Assembly: GCF_008806595.1 (NCBI RefSeq) | Contig: NZ_VZRB01000021.1 | Location: forward strand, 1 to 64,000 | Length of the DNA: 64,000 bases | Source: Streptomyces luteolifulvus | GTDB lineage: Bacteria; Actinomycetota; Actinomycetes; Streptomycetales; Streptomycetaceae | Reading direction: 5' to 3' | Shown here: positions 7,919-17,163 of the stretch, piece by piece | Layout of the letters: every line of letters begins with the position of its first letter | Position numbering within the stretch: position 1 is the stretch's first letter | Made by a program: the position numbers and the translations under genes | Notes under the pieces: generated by a model | Database searches by the model: none | Seen by the model: the letters and a program-made list of their open reading frames with translations, nothing else | What the model was told of the DNA's origin: nothing

Positions 7919-10065
7919 GAGCCCGTCCCCACCAGCGTGTCGTCGCTGCGCTGGGCCGGCAGGTCGATGCGCGACTCGACGTACGGCGCCTCCGTCGTCG
8001 GCAGCGGCTCGGTGGACCGGAGGGCCCGGACGCACACCGCCGCGCAGTTGACCAGGACGATCAGGACCAGGAGCAGGAAGATCGCCATGATCACGCCGTC
8101 GACGGTGTTGTTGAGGACGATGGTGTGCATGTCGTCCATGTTCGTGGCGCCCGGCAGGAGCTTGCCGGCGTCGATGGCGTCCGCGTAGGCCTCGCGCTGG
8201 GCGAAGAAGCCGATCTTCGGGTTGCCGGAGAAGATCTTCTGCCAGCCGGCGGTGAAGGTGACGGCCACGTCCCAGACCAGCGGGACACCGGTCACCCATG
8301 CCCAGCGCAGCTTGCCGGCCTTGATGAGCATGGTCGTGGTGACGGCCAGGGCGACCGCGGCCAGCAGCTGGTTGGCGATGCCGAACAGCGGGAACAGCTG
8401 CTTGATGCCGCCGAGCGGGTCGGTGACACCTGCGTAGAGGAAGTAACCCCAGGCGCCGACGACCAGGCCGCTGGTGATCCAGATGCCCGGCTTCCAGGTG
8501 ACCCGGCCGATCGGCTTCCAGACGTTGCCGAGCATGTCCTGGAGCATGAAGCGGCCGACCCGGGTGCCGGCGTCCACCGTGGTGAGGATGAACAGCGCCT
8601 CGAACATGATGGCGAAGTGGTACCAGAAGGCCTTCAGCGCGGCACCGCCGAACACCCCGGAGAAGATCTCCGACATGCCCACGGCCAGGGTGGGCGCACC
8701 ACCGGAGCGGCCGACGAGCGTCTGCTCCTCGACGGCCTTGGCCGCCGCGGTGAGCTGGTCCGGGGTGATGGTGAAGCCGAGGCCCTTCACGGCCGCCGAC
8801 GCGGTCTCCACGGTCGGGCCGAGCAGCGCGGCCGGGGAGTTCATGGCGTAGAACAGGCCGGGTTCGAGCACACAGGCCGCGATCAGGGCCATGACGGCGA
8901 CGAAGGACTCCGTGAGCATGGAGCCGTAGCCGATCATCCGGACCTGGGACTCCTTTTGGATCAGCTTCGGGGTGGTGCCGGAGGAGACCAGCGCATGGAA
9001 GCCGGACAGGGCGCCGCACGCGATGGTGATGAACAGGAACGGGAAGAGCGACCCGGCGAACACCGGTCCGGCGCCGTTCGAGGCGAAGTCGGTCACCGAC
9101 TCGGCCTTGAGTGCCGGGGCGGCGATCACCACACCCAGGGCCATCAGGGCGATGGTGCCGACCTTCATGAAGGTCGACAGGTAGTCACGCGGCGCCAGCA
9201 GCATCCACACCGGCAGCACGGAGGCGACGAAGCCGTAGCCGACCAGACAGAAGACCAGGGTCTCGGGGCTCCAGACGAAGTACTCGGCGAGCGAGGAGTC
9301 CTGGATCCAGCCGCCGCCGAGGATGGCGAGCAGTAGCAGTCCCACACCGATGACGCTGGTCTCCACGACCCGGCCCGGCCGCAGATAGCGCAGGTAGAAG
9401 CCCATGAAGAGGGCGATGGGGATGGTCATGGTGACCGAGAAGGTGCCCCAGGCGGACTCCGCCAGCGCGTTGACGACGACCATCGCGAGGACCGCCAGCA
9501 GGATGATCATGATGGCGAACACGCCGATCAGCGCGGCGGCACCGCCCACCTTGCCGATCTCGTCCCGGGCCATCTGGCCGAGGCTCTTGCCGTCCCGGCG
9601 CATGGAGAGGAACAGGACGATCATGTCCTGGACCGCACCGCCGAAGATCACGCCCGCGACGATCCAGATCGTGCCCGGCAGATAGCCCATCTGCGCGGCC
9701 AGCACCGGACCCACCAGCGGACCGGCGCCGGCGATCGCCGCGAAGTGGTGGCCGAACAGCACCCGGCGGTCGGTGGGGTGGTAGTCGACCCCGTCCTCCA
9801 GCCGCTCGGCGGGAGTGGCGCGGGTGTCGTCGACCTCGAGGACCCGGCGGGCGATGAAGCGGGAGTAGAAGCGGTAGGCGATGGCGTACGAGCCCAGCGC
9901 GGCCATCACCAGCCAGACGGCGGAGATCTCCTCGCCGCGGGCCAGCGCGATGACTCCCCAGCCGGTCGCGCCGAGCAGGGCGACCGCGGCCCATAGGGCA
10001 AATGACCGCATTCGTGATTTTTCCGGCGCTCTGTGACCGGATTCGGGCAGGGCTGATGTGGGCAT
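7915..10065 (-). CDS. cstA: Carbon starvation protein CstA (peptide/pyruvate transporter)
   Basis: This 716-residue, many-helix membrane protein matches the CstA family, proton-linked carriers of peptides or pyruvate used under carbon limitation. Typical segments are the ATPAERLEDGVDYHPTDRRVLFGHHFAAIAGAGP motif region near residue 85 (shortened here to its recognisable core), LSMRRDGKSLGQMARDEIG, and FALVSSGTTPK-like sequence in the middle. An alternative ATG lies 18 codons in. Its stop overlaps the start of ybdD, and a DUF3311 protein gene lies 53 bases upstream on the same strand, so three genes may share one transcript. Confidence 0.92.
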   Translation of the reverse strand: MPTSALPESGHRAPEKSRMRSFALWAAVALLGATGWGVIALARGEEISAVWLVMAALGSYAIAYRFYSRFIARRVLEVDDTRATPAERLEDGVDYHPTDRRVLFGHHFAAIAGAGPLVGPVLAAQMGYLPGTIWIVAGVIFGGAVQDMIVLFLSMRRDGKSLGQMARDEIGKVGGAAALIGVFAIMIILLAVLAMVVVNALAESAWGTFSVTMTIPIALFMGFYLRYLRPGRVVETSVIGVGLLLLAILGGGWIQDSSLAEYFVWSPETLVFCLVGYGFVASVLPVWMLLAPRDYLSTFMKVGTIALMALGVVIAAPALKAESVTDFASNGAGPVFAGSLFPFLFITIACGALSGFHALVSSGTTPKLIQKESQVRMIGYGSMLTESFVAVMALIAACVLEPGLFYAMNSPAALLGPTVETASAAVKGLGFTITPDQLTAAAKAVEEQTLVGRSGGAPTLAVGMSEIFSGVFGGAALKAFWYHFAIMFEALFILTTVDAGTRVGRFMLQDMLGNVWKPIGRVTWKPGIWITSGLVVGAWGYFLYAGVTDPLGGIKQLFPLFGIANQLLAAVALAVTTTMLIKAGKLRWAWVTGVPLVWDVAVTFTAGWQKIFSGNPKIGFFAQREAYADAIDAGKLLPGATNMDDMHTIVLNNTVDGVIMAIFLLLVLIVLVNCAAVCVRALRSTEPLPTTEAPYVESRIDLPAQRSDDTLVGTGS

Positions 10066-10118
10066 GGCGGCTCCTCACCGGGCGGTGAACAAGAAATGCG
10101 CGGGCGGATCAGCGCGGG

Positions 10119-10334
10119 TCAGCGGCGACGACGGTTCGTCAGCGCATACGCGGCGAGCAGGCAGAGGCCGCACCCCGGCACCCAGGCGAGCTGGTACCAG
10201 TAGAAGAACGGCGTCCCCGCCAGCCGCGGCTCCGCGCCGGCGTACCAGGGGACCCACAGCAGGCCTGCGGCGGGCGCGAGAAGCAGTACGGCGATCGCGA
10301 CGCGCCGTAGCCGGTGATGACCGGTCCGTGCCAT
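10119..10334 (-). CDS. DUF3311-type small membrane protein
   Basis: This 71-residue protein has two predicted membrane helices (about 10-28 and 45-65) with an RYQ-like FFYWYQLAWV segment between them. It resembles DUF3311 proteins, which usually lie immediately upstream of, and in the same direction as, a sodium:solute symporter such as MctP. Here it is divergent from the symporter (which starts at 10501) and instead sits 53 bases upstream of cstA in the same direction. The role is unknown; a small accessory subunit of a transporter is a fair guess. Confidence 0.7.
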   Translation of the reverse strand: MARTGHHRLRRVAIAVLLLAPAAGLLWVPWYAGAEPRLAGTPFFYWYQLAWVPGCGLCLLAAYALTNRRRR

Positions 10335-10500
10335 GACCTGCGCTCCTCTGCCGCTCGCTGTCGGTCTGTGCAAGAGTTGCCCACCCGCCGGAACCGGTTG
10401 ACACGACTTCCAGGAAATTTCCCGCCGCTTCCGTGTCCTCCAAACGGGTTCTCCGCGCAACTCTCCCGCGAGGGCACAGGCACACCAAGGACGGTGACCC

Positions 10501-12057
10501 ATGGCCGACGGCGCCATGACCGCGACGTTCCTCGCCGTGATCGGCGGAGCGTCGCTGCTCGCCGTGACCGCGCGCCGTCTGCACCCCACGGACCGGCTGC
10601 CCTCACTGGAGGGCTGGGCCCTCGCCGACCGCAGCCTCGGCCCGGTGTGGACCTGGCTGCTGCTCGGCGGCACCATCTTCACCGCCTACACCTTCACCGC
10701 CGTACCCGGGCTGGCGTACGGCAACGGCGCAGCCGCCTTCTTCGCGGTGCCGTACACGGTGATCGTCTGCCCGCTCGCCTTCGTCCTGCTGAGCCGTCTG
10801 TGGACCGTGGCCCGCCGGCACGGCTATGTCACCGTCGCCGACTTCGTGCGCGGACGGTACGGGTCGCCGCCGCTGGCCCTGGTGGTCGCGCTGACCGGCA
10901 TCCTGGCGACCATGCCGTATCTGGCGCTGCAACTCCTCGGCATACGCGCGGTGCTGACGGCCGGGGGCGTGTACCCGCAGGGCGCGGCCGGGGACCTTGT
11001 GATGGTGGCGCTGTTCGCGGGGCTCGCGATCGCCACGTACCGGCACGGGCTGCGCGCGCCCGCCGTGATCTCCGCGCTCAAGGCGGTCGCGGTCTTCGTC
11101 TCCCTCACCGTCGTGTGCTGGCTCGTCCTGGAGCGGCTCGGCGGACCCGGTGCCGTGTTCGAGGGCGCGGCCCGGCGGCTCGGCGGCACCGATGTGGCCC
11201 ACTCCCCCCTGCTGCTGTCCCCGGAACAGCAGCCCGCCTACGCCACGCTCGCCCTCGGCTCCACGCTGGCCCTGCTGATGTACCCGCATGTGCTCACCGC
11301 CGGTTTCGCCGCCGACGGCCCGCGCACCCTGCGCAAGGTGAGCGTGGCGCTGCCCGCCTGGACGGGCCTGCTCGCGCTGTTCGGCTTCCTCGGCGTCGCG
11401 GCGCTCGCGGCGGGGGTGCAGGCGCCCCGGGGCGGTGCGGAGGCCGCGGTGCCGATGCTCGTCGACCGGCTGATGCCGGGACCGCTGGCGGGGCTGGTGT
11501 TCGCGGCGATCACGGTGGGCGCGCTGGTCCCGGCCGCCGTGATGTCGATCGCGGCCGCCACCTGCTTCGTCCGCAACGTGTACGTCGAGTACATCCATCC
11601 GACGGCCACACCCAAACGGCAGGTGCGCATCGCCAAGGCCGTGTCGCTCACCGCCAAGGTGGGCGCGGTGGCGTTCGTGTTCGGGCTGCGCGACCAGGAC
11701 GCCATCAACCTCCAACTGCTCGGCGGGGTCTGGATCCTGCAGATCTTCCCGGCCGTGGCCGTCGGGCTGTTCACCGGCCGGCTGCACCCGCGCGCGCTGC
11801 TGGCCGGCTGGGGTGTGGGCATGGTGGCCGGGACCTTCATGGTCGTGCGCGAGGGGTTCTCGTCCGTCGTGGCCCTGGGCTCCGGGCCGTGGGAGATCTA
11901 CGCCGGGCTCGTGGCCCTGCTGCTCAATCTGACCGTCGTGGTGGCCGGCACCGCGGTCCTCGAACGCCTCGGCGTCCCGCGCGGCGCCGACGCCACCGAC
12001 CTGCCGCCCCGTCTGACCGTCGGACGGGGCCCGGAGACGGGAGCGAACAACCCGTGA
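10501..12057 (+). CDS. Sodium:solute symporter family transporter (MctP-like)
   Basis: A 518-residue member of the solute:sodium symporter (SSS) family with about 13 helices. It opens with GGASLLAVTARRLHPTDRLPSLEGWALADRS-type N-terminal features (a substrate-site LADR motif) and includes AITVGALVPAAVMSIAAATCFVRNVY late in the protein, a family hallmark. The divergent DUF3311 gene suggests kinship with MctP monocarboxylate permeases (acetate, lactate, pyruvate, alanine). The substrate is inferred only. Its stop overlaps the GTG of the downstream sigma-factor gene, an unusual direct coupling of a permease and a regulator. Confidence 0.85.
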   Translation: MADGAMTATFLAVIGGASLLAVTARRLHPTDRLPSLEGWALADRSLGPVWTWLLLGGTIFTAYTFTAVPGLAYGNGAAAFFAVPYTVIVCPLAFVLLSRLWTVARRHGYVTVADFVRGRYGSPPLALVVALTGILATMPYLALQLLGIRAVLTAGGVYPQGAAGDLVMVALFAGLAIATYRHGLRAPAVISALKAVAVFVSLTVVCWLVLERLGGPGAVFEGAARRLGGTDVAHSPLLLSPEQQPAYATLALGSTLALLMYPHVLTAGFAADGPRTLRKVSVALPAWTGLLALFGFLGVAALAAGVQAPRGGAEAAVPMLVDRLMPGPLAGLVFAAITVGALVPAAVMSIAAATCFVRNVYVEYIHPTATPKRQVRIAKAVSLTAKVGAVAFVFGLRDQDAINLQLLGGVWILQIFPAVAVGLFTGRLHPRALLAGWGVGMVAGTFMVVREGFSSVVALGSGPWEIYAGLVALLLNLTVVVAGTAVLERLGVPRGADATDLPPRLTVGRGPETGANNP

Positions 12058-12632
12058 GACGCAGACACACGACTCCCGTGCGGGAACCCTCCGCCCAGGA
12101 GCCGGCCGAGCCCCTCGTACCCGCCCCGGCCGGCCCTGCCGACCTGGAACGCGAGGCCGGCCTCGCCCGCCTCTTCGAGCTGCACTACTCCTCGATGCTG
12201 CGCCTCGCCGTGCTGCTCGGCGCGGACGATCCGGAGAACGTGGTGGCCGAGGCGTACTACCAGATCTACCGCAAGTGGCGGCGCCTGAGGGACGTCGAGG
12301 CGGCGGAGGCCTATCTGCGCTCCACCGTGTGCAATCTGACCCGGATGCGGATACGTCATCTCCAGGTCGCCCGCAAGCACGTGGAGACCCCTGCGGAGGA
12401 GACCGTCGCCTCCGCCGAGAGCGCCGCGCTGCTGCGCGACGACCAGCGGGTGCTGATCGACGCGCTCCAGCAACTGCCGCCCCGTCAGCGGGAGGCGCTG
12501 GTGCTGCGGCACTGGCTCGGACTGAAGGAGACCGAGATCGCCGCCGCGATGGGCATCTCCTGCGGTTCGGTGAAGACACACACAGCACGCGGCACCACCG
12601 CGCTGACCCAGGCGATGGAGGCCCGACGATGA
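12054..12632 (+). CDS. ECF-type RNA polymerase sigma factor (SigE-family)
   Basis: A 192-residue sigma-70 family protein. Region 2 is seen around residues 35-105 (LFELHYSSMLRLAVLLG ... AEAYYQIYRKW ... YLRSTVCNLTRMR). Region 4 lies at 140-185 (LPPRQREALVLRHWLGLKETEIAAAMGISCGSVKTH), including the helix-turn-helix. I start at GTG 12054, giving a 4-base overlap with the symporter stop. The N-terminal 30 residues are Pro/Ala-rich and disordered. The next gene, a one-helix membrane protein, overlaps by four bases and could be its regulator. Confidence 0.83.
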   Translation: MRRRHTTPVREPSAQEPAEPLVPAPAGPADLEREAGLARLFELHYSSMLRLAVLLGADDPENVVAEAYYQIYRKWRRLRDVEAAEAYLRSTVCNLTRMRIRHLQVARKHVETPAEETVASAESAALLRDDQRVLIDALQQLPPRQREALVLRHWLGLKETEIAAAMGISCGSVKTHTARGTTALTQAMEARR

Positions 12633-12919
12633 ACGACACCAGCCCGGACCGCACGGAGCGGGAGCTGCGCGAGGCCCTGCAGGCACTGGCCGGCGGGGTG
12701 CAGCCCGCCCCCGACGCCTATCGCACGGCCCGTGGCGAGTGGCTGCGCCGTGAACGCCGGCGGCGGCTCGTCCTCGCGGTGCTGATCACCGTCGTCTTCG
12801 CCCTGGCCACGCTGATCGGCCTGTGGGTCCTCAACCAGGCCCCGTCCGACCCCGGCGTGATCTTCTCCGGCACGGACGCCGGACTCGGGCACGCGTCACC
12901 CGCCCGGCCCCAGCCCTGA
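12629..12919 (+). CDS. One-helix membrane protein, possible sigma-factor partner
   Basis: This 96-residue protein has an acidic/helical N-terminus (ERELREALQALAGGVQPAPDAY), a basic patch RRERRRR, a single membrane helix (about residues 48-68, LVLAVLITVVFALATLIGLWV), and a short extracytoplasmic tail. Many actinobacterial ECF sigma genes are followed by a small protein of this shape that holds the sigma factor at the membrane. No zinc motif is present, so it would not be a ZAS anti-sigma factor. The partner role is inferred from the 4-base overlap and topology only. Confidence 0.6.
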   Translation: MNDTSPDRTERELREALQALAGGVQPAPDAYRTARGEWLRRERRRRLVLAVLITVVFALATLIGLWVLNQAPSDPGVIFSGTDAGLGHASPARPQP

Positions 12920-14740
12920 TTGTCCCGGCACCTCGCCGGGAACCCGCACCCCGTGCACCCCCGTATCGAGGACTACGCCGTCGTAGGCGACGAACAGACC
13001 GCGGCCCTGGTCGGCAAGGACGGTTCCGTCGACTGGCTCTGCCTGCCCCGCTTCGACTCGGCCGCCTGCTTCGCCAGACTGCTCGGCGACGAGGAGAACG
13101 GCCACTGGCGCATCGCCCCCAAGGACGCGAAGGGTCCCTGCACCCGCCGCGCCTACCGCCCCGGCACCCTTGTGCTCGACACCGAGTGGGAGACCGACGA
13201 GGGCACGGTGCGCGTCACCGACCTGATGCCGCAGCGCGACCGCGCCCCCGATCTCGTACGCGTCGTCGAAGGCCTCAGCGGCCGGGTCACCCTGCACGGC
13301 ACACTGCGGCTGCGCTTCGACTACGGCTCAGTCGTGCCCTGGATGCGCCGCTCCGACGGCGTCCGGGTCGCCGTCGCCGGCCCCGACTCGGTGTGGCTGC
13401 GCAGCGAACCCGCGGTGCACACCTGGGGCAAGGACTTCGGCACCCACTCGGAGTTCACCGTCGGCGAGGGCGAGAAGGTCGCGTTCGTCCTCACCTGGCA
13501 CCCCTCGCACGAGCCGCGTCCCCCGCTCGTCGACCCGCACGAGGCGCTGCGCGCCAGCGTCGCGGACTGGCAGGCCTGGGCGGACCGCTGCCGCTACCGG
13601 GGCCCGCACCGGGACGCCGTCGTACGCTCCCTGATCACCCTCAAGGCCCTCACCTACGCGCCGACGGGCGGCATCGTGGCCGCCGCCACCACCTCGCTGC
13701 CCGAGCGGCTGGGCGGCGTGCGCAACTGGGACTACCGCTACTGCTGGCTGCGGGACTCCACCCTCACCCTGAACGCGCTCCTCGCGGCCGGCTACCACGA
13801 GGAGGCCGCGGCCTGGCGCGACTGGCTGCTGCGCGCGGTCGCGGGCGACCCGGCAGACCTCCAGATCATGTACGGACTGGCGGGCGAACGGCGGCTGCCC
13901 GAGTTCGAGCTGCCCTGGCTCGCCGGTTTCGCCGGCTCCAAGCCCGTACGGATCGGCAACGAGGCCGTCAACCAACTTCAACTGGACGTGTACGGCGAGG
14001 TCATGGACTCGCTGGCGCTGGCCCGGCGTTCGGGCCTCTCCGTCAAGCCGCACATGTGGGCCATACAGTGCGCCATGGTGGACTTCCTGCAGACGGCGTG
14101 GCAGCAGCCGGACGAGGGGCTGTGGGAGGTACGCGGGGGCCGGCGCCCCTTCGTGCACTCCAAGGTGATGGTGTGGGTGGCCGCCGACCGCGCCGTGCGC
14201 GCGCTGGAGGAGTACCCCGATCTGCCGGGCGACCCCGACGGCTGGCGCACGATGCGGGACGAGGTGCACCGCGAGGTGTGCGAGAAGGGCTACGACCCCG
14301 AGCGGAACACCTTCACGCAGTACTACGGCTCGCGCGAACTCGACGCCTCGCTGCTCCTGATCCCGCGCGTCGGCTTCCTGCCGCCCGACGACCCGCGCGT
14401 GATCGGCACCATCGACGCCATCCGCGACGAACTGGACCACCACGGCTTCGTACGCCGCTACAGCGCGCACAAGACCGGCGTCGACGGTCTGCCGGGCAGC
14501 GAGGGCAGCTTCCTCGTCTGCTCGTTCTGGCTGGCGGACGCGCTGCACATGACGGGCCGTACGAAGGAGGCCCGGGAGCTGTTCGAACGGGTCGCGGGCC
14601 TCGCCAACGACGTGGGCCTGCTGGCCGAGGAGTACGACCCGGTGACCGGCCGGCAGCTCGGCAACTTCCCGCAGGCGTTCAGCCATATCGGCCTGGTGAA
14701 CACGGCCCTCGCCCTGTTCGGGGGCGACGAGGCAGGATAG
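12920..14740 (+). CDS. Glycoside hydrolase family 15 (glucoamylase/trehalase type)
   Basis: A protein of about 606 residues with the GH15 architecture: an N-terminal beta-sandwich (IEDYAVVGDEQTAALVGKDGSVDW ... LCLPRFDS) followed by an alpha/alpha barrel from about residue 220. Typical GH15 signatures are GGVRNWDYRYCWLRDS, an ELPWLAGF segment, and QYYGSRELDASLLLIPRVGFLP. In mycobacteria and streptomycetes close relatives act as trehalases or alpha-glucosidases, so either is possible. The start is uncertain: TTG at 12920 directly follows the previous stop, and GTG at 12953 is an in-frame alternative with equally poor ribosome-site support. It is cytoplasmic; no signal peptide is seen. Confidence 0.87.
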   Translation: MSRHLAGNPHPVHPRIEDYAVVGDEQTAALVGKDGSVDWLCLPRFDSAACFARLLGDEENGHWRIAPKDAKGPCTRRAYRPGTLVLDTEWETDEGTVRVTDLMPQRDRAPDLVRVVEGLSGRVTLHGTLRLRFDYGSVVPWMRRSDGVRVAVAGPDSVWLRSEPAVHTWGKDFGTHSEFTVGEGEKVAFVLTWHPSHEPRPPLVDPHEALRASVADWQAWADRCRYRGPHRDAVVRSLITLKALTYAPTGGIVAAATTSLPERLGGVRNWDYRYCWLRDSTLTLNALLAAGYHEEAAAWRDWLLRAVAGDPADLQIMYGLAGERRLPEFELPWLAGFAGSKPVRIGNEAVNQLQLDVYGEVMDSLALARRSGLSVKPHMWAIQCAMVDFLQTAWQQPDEGLWEVRGGRRPFVHSKVMVWVAADRAVRALEEYPDLPGDPDGWRTMRDEVHREVCEKGYDPERNTFTQYYGSRELDASLLLIPRVGFLPPDDPRVIGTIDAIRDELDHHGFVRRYSAHKTGVDGLPGSEGSFLVCSFWLADALHMTGRTKEARELFERVAGLANDVGLLAEEYDPVTGRQLGNFPQAFSHIGLVNTALALFGGDEAG

Positions 14741-14744
14741 GGCC

Positions 14745-15500
14745 ATGGATCTTGGACTGAAGGACCGGGTGTACGTCGTCACCGGGGCCACCCGCGGACT
14801 GGGCAACGCCGCCGCACGCGAACTCGTGGCCGACGGTGCAAAGGTGGTCGTCACCGGACGGGACGAGAAGCGCGTCGCCGACGCGGCCGCCGAACTGGGC
14901 GCCGACGCGGCCGGGCTGGCCGTCGACAACGCCGACCCCGAGGCGCCCGCACGGCTGATCGGCGCCGCGCGCGAGCGGTTCGGCGGCTTCGACGGCATCC
15001 TCGTCAGCGTCGGCGGGCCGCCGCCGGGGTTCGTCGCCGACAACACGGACGAACAGTGGCGGGCAGGGTTCGAGTCGGTCTTCCTCGGGGCGGTGCGGCT
15101 CGCTCGCGCGGCGGCCGACGAGCTGGAGGAGGGCGGGGTCATCGGGTTCGTGCTGTCCGCGTCGGTGCACGAGCCGATTCCGGGGCTGACGATCTCCAAC
15201 GGGCTGCGGCCCGGGCTCGCCGGCTTCGCCAAGTCCCTCTCGGACGAGCTGGGGCCGCGGGGGATCCGGGTGGTGGGGCTGCTGCCGTCACGCATCGACA
15301 CGGATCGCGTGCGCGAGCTGGACGGGTTGTCGGCGGATCCTGAGGCCACGCGCGCGGCGAACGAGTCGCGGATTCCGTTGCGACGGTACGGAACGCCCGA
15401 GGAGTTCGGGCGGACGGCGGCGTTCTTGTTGTCCCCGGCGGCTTCTTATCTGACCGGGATCATGCTGCCCGTGGACGGGGGAATGCGGCACGGGTTCTGA
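14745..15500 (+). CDS. SDR family oxidoreductase
   Basis: A 251-residue SDR. The glycine motif TGATRGLG is near residue 13, and a SVGGPPPGF stretch stands where classical SDRs have NNAG. The usual YxxxK is not intact: after the SASVHEPIPGLTISNGLRPG segment I see SNGLRPGLAGFAK, so the catalytic Tyr appears replaced. This is typical of a divergent subgroup annotated as SDRs. The C-terminus DGGMRHGF is normal. A good ribosome site (AGGCAGGATAGGG) precedes the ATG. It may share a transcript with the GH15 gene, four bases upstream. Confidence 0.82.
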   Translation: MDLGLKDRVYVVTGATRGLGNAAARELVADGAKVVVTGRDEKRVADAAAELGADAAGLAVDNADPEAPARLIGAARERFGGFDGILVSVGGPPPGFVADNTDEQWRAGFESVFLGAVRLARAAADELEEGGVIGFVLSASVHEPIPGLTISNGLRPGLAGFAKSLSDELGPRGIRVVGLLPSRIDTDRVRELDGLSADPEATRAANESRIPLRRYGTPEEFGRTAAFLLSPAASYLTGIMLPVDGGMRHGF

Positions 15501-15506
15501 AGGTCG

Positions 15507-16094
15507 TCAACTCACCCTCTCCGCGCCGTGCTTGACCGCCTTCAGGCGGACCTCCGTGGGAAGTGAGGCCAGGCCCGCCGAGTTGCGGGCGTGGGCAAGT
15601 GCGCCGGTGGTGAGGTCGTGCAGGGCCTCTCCGGCGTCGACGTTCGGTTCCAGGAGGAGGCGTACGCGCGTTTCGGGGGCGTCGCGCCGGCCGGTCAGCA
15701 GCACATGGGCGCGAGCCACGCCGTCCAGGTTCCGGGCGTCCGTCGTGAGGACGCCCTCCAGGGCTCGCCCCCGCAGCAGCGCGCCCGCGCCGTCGCCGGT
15801 GTCGACGAGCACCTCGGAGAGCCGGCGGCGGCGCAGGACCGCGGTCAGCCACCACAGGGCGAGCAGCACCAGGACGGCGAGTAGTGCGATGACGGTCGGC
15901 CACCACCAGTCGTCGTCCCGCCACCGGGTCCGCTCGGCCTCGCTGAGCAGCACGTCGTGCCGTCCGTCGTGGATCCACCACGCGGGAGGGTTCAGCCCCA
16001 GCCCGACGGCGAGAACGGAACCGCCGAGGGCGACCAGCACCAGGCCGATGAACCCGAGCAGTACCCGGTTGACGGTCCTGAGCACCTTAGTCAC
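15507..16094 (-). CDS. amaP: AmaP-like alkaline shock response membrane anchor protein
   Basis: This 195-residue protein has two membrane helices (about 8-30 and 65-88) and a soluble C-terminal domain with the RVRLLLEPNVDAGEALHDL-type pattern seen in AmaP, the membrane anchor of Asp23 in Gram-positive bacteria. It is the last of five overlapping leftward genes that include two Asp23/Gls24 proteins and a DUF2273-like small membrane protein. This is exactly the set that forms the Asp23 envelope-stress complex in firmicutes. Its start overlaps the upstream stop by four bases. Confidence 0.8.
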   Translation of the reverse strand: MTKVLRTVNRVLLGFIGLVLVALGGSVLAVGLGLNPPAWWIHDGRHDVLLSEAERTRWRDDDWWWPTVIALLAVLVLLALWWLTAVLRRRRLSEVLVDTGDGAGALLRGRALEGVLTTDARNLDGVARAHVLLTGRRDAPETRVRLLLEPNVDAGEALHDLTTGALAHARNSAGLASLPTEVRLKAVKHGAERVS

Positions 16095-16783
16095 CCCTTC
16101 CGGCCGGTCCGCGCCACGTGCACCGTCAGGGCGAGCGGCCGGGACAGCCCGAGTGCCCTGATCGCCTCGGTCAGCACGGCGTCCAAGTCGCCATGGACGT
16201 CGTCCAGTTCACGGAAGTGCGAGACCGCGCGGACCTGCGCCTTCCTCCGTCCCGTGCGCACCCGTACCGACTGCACGCCGGCCACCTCCATGGCCCGGTC
16301 GCGCAGCACCATGGCGGCCGCGTCCCGGTGCAGTCCGGCGCGTACGTCGGGATGGGTGCGCCGCATCGGCAGCACGGCCCGCAGGCCTGGAGTGGTGGCC
16401 AGCAGGATCAGCCACAGGCCCACGGCGGCGGCGACTCCCGCGCCGACGAGCACCCAGATGTCGTCGAGGGGGCGCTCGGCGAGCTGCCCGGCCAGCTCCC
16501 GGCGCCAGCGCATCGCGGGCCGGTCGGCACGCACGGAGGCGATGTCGTAGAGGAAGGCGCCCGCGACGACGAAGAGCAGCAGCGCCACGATGCCCGCCGG
16601 GATGCGCCGCGAGGACCAGAACCGGCCGGTGCGGCCGGCCTCGTTCTCCGTGTCGTCGAGCGGAGGCGGTGGCTCGTGCTCGCCCGCCGCTGCGGACGTC
16701 TTCTCCAGGACCGGCAGACGCTTGGTGGTGCCTTCCGTGTCTTCCGTGCCTTCCCTGCTCTCGGTGCCCTGGGGCTCGCTCAT
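16091..16783 (-). CDS. Asp23-operon membrane protein (DUF6286-like)
   Basis: This 230-residue protein has a charged, disordered N-terminus (about 1-70, Glu/Thr/Pro-rich), two membrane helices (about 75-97 and 125-147), and a C-terminal domain of about 80 residues that ends in a beta pattern (ALTVHVARTGRKG) like the Asp23 fold. I recall streptomycete proteins of this kind being placed in DUF6286. The start at ATG 16783 gives a 4-base overlap with the upstream Asp23 gene; the longer frame upstream is Arg/Gly-rich and not convincing. Probably part of the membrane-bound Asp23/AmaP assembly. Confidence 0.72.
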   Translation of the reverse strand: MSEPQGTESREGTEDTEGTTKRLPVLEKTSAAAGEHEPPPPLDDTENEAGRTGRFWSSRRIPAGIVALLLFVVAGAFLYDIASVRADRPAMRWRRELAGQLAERPLDDIWVLVGAGVAAAVGLWLILLATTPGLRAVLPMRRTHPDVRAGLHRDAAAMVLRDRAMEVAGVQSVRVRTGRRKAQVRAVSHFRELDDVHGDLDAVLTEAIRALGLSRPLALTVHVARTGRKG

Positions 16784-17163
16784 GGCGTCCTCCCCTGTGC
16801 CACGCCGTGCGCCGGTACCACGTGCAACCGCTCCACCTGGACGGCGACCTCCGGCACGTCCATGCCCACCAAGGCGCCTACCCGCTCGGTGACATGACGA
16901 CGCACGTGCCGGCACCGGGCCCCGATCTCGCCGGGGTACTCGAGTTCGAGATGGACACGGATCCGGGCGGTGTCGTGGTGCACGACGACGGTGGCGTGCG
17001 GGGGTGCGGCCTGCTCGGGCAGCGCCCCCAGCGCCTCGCGTGCCGCCTGCGCGGCGATCTTCGCGACGACCCGGTCCGCGATCCGGGTCGCGCCGCGCTC
17101 ACCGGGCGGGACGACCGTCAGAGGTCCGCGGAGCCCGCCGGCTCCGTAGCTCACGGGCGTCAC
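16780..17163 (-). CDS. Asp23/Gls24 family envelope stress protein (short)
   Basis: A 127-residue Asp23/Gls24 protein. The core ATRIADRVVAKIAAQAAREALGAL is the family's conserved N-terminal helix. It is followed by alternating hydrophobic strands (TARIRVHLELEYPGEI) and a second helix (VRRHVTERVGALVGMDVPEVAVQVERLHV). Translation starts at GTG 17161-17163, overlapping the stop of the small membrane protein gene by four bases. It is the second Asp23 member in this operon and probably forms mixed filaments or complexes with the longer one (17392-17874). Confidence 0.8.
   Translation of the reverse strand: MTPVSYGAGGLRGPLTVVPPGERGATRIADRVVAKIAAQAAREALGALPEQAAPPHATVVVHHDTARIRVHLELEYPGEIGARCRHVRRHVTERVGALVGMDVPEVAVQVERLHVVPAHGVAQGRTP

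Noticed and set aside
12653..12919. Treating the one-helix protein as a proven anti-sigma factor
   Set aside because: Only gene order and topology support it; no zinc motif or known family is present, so it is left as a possible partner.
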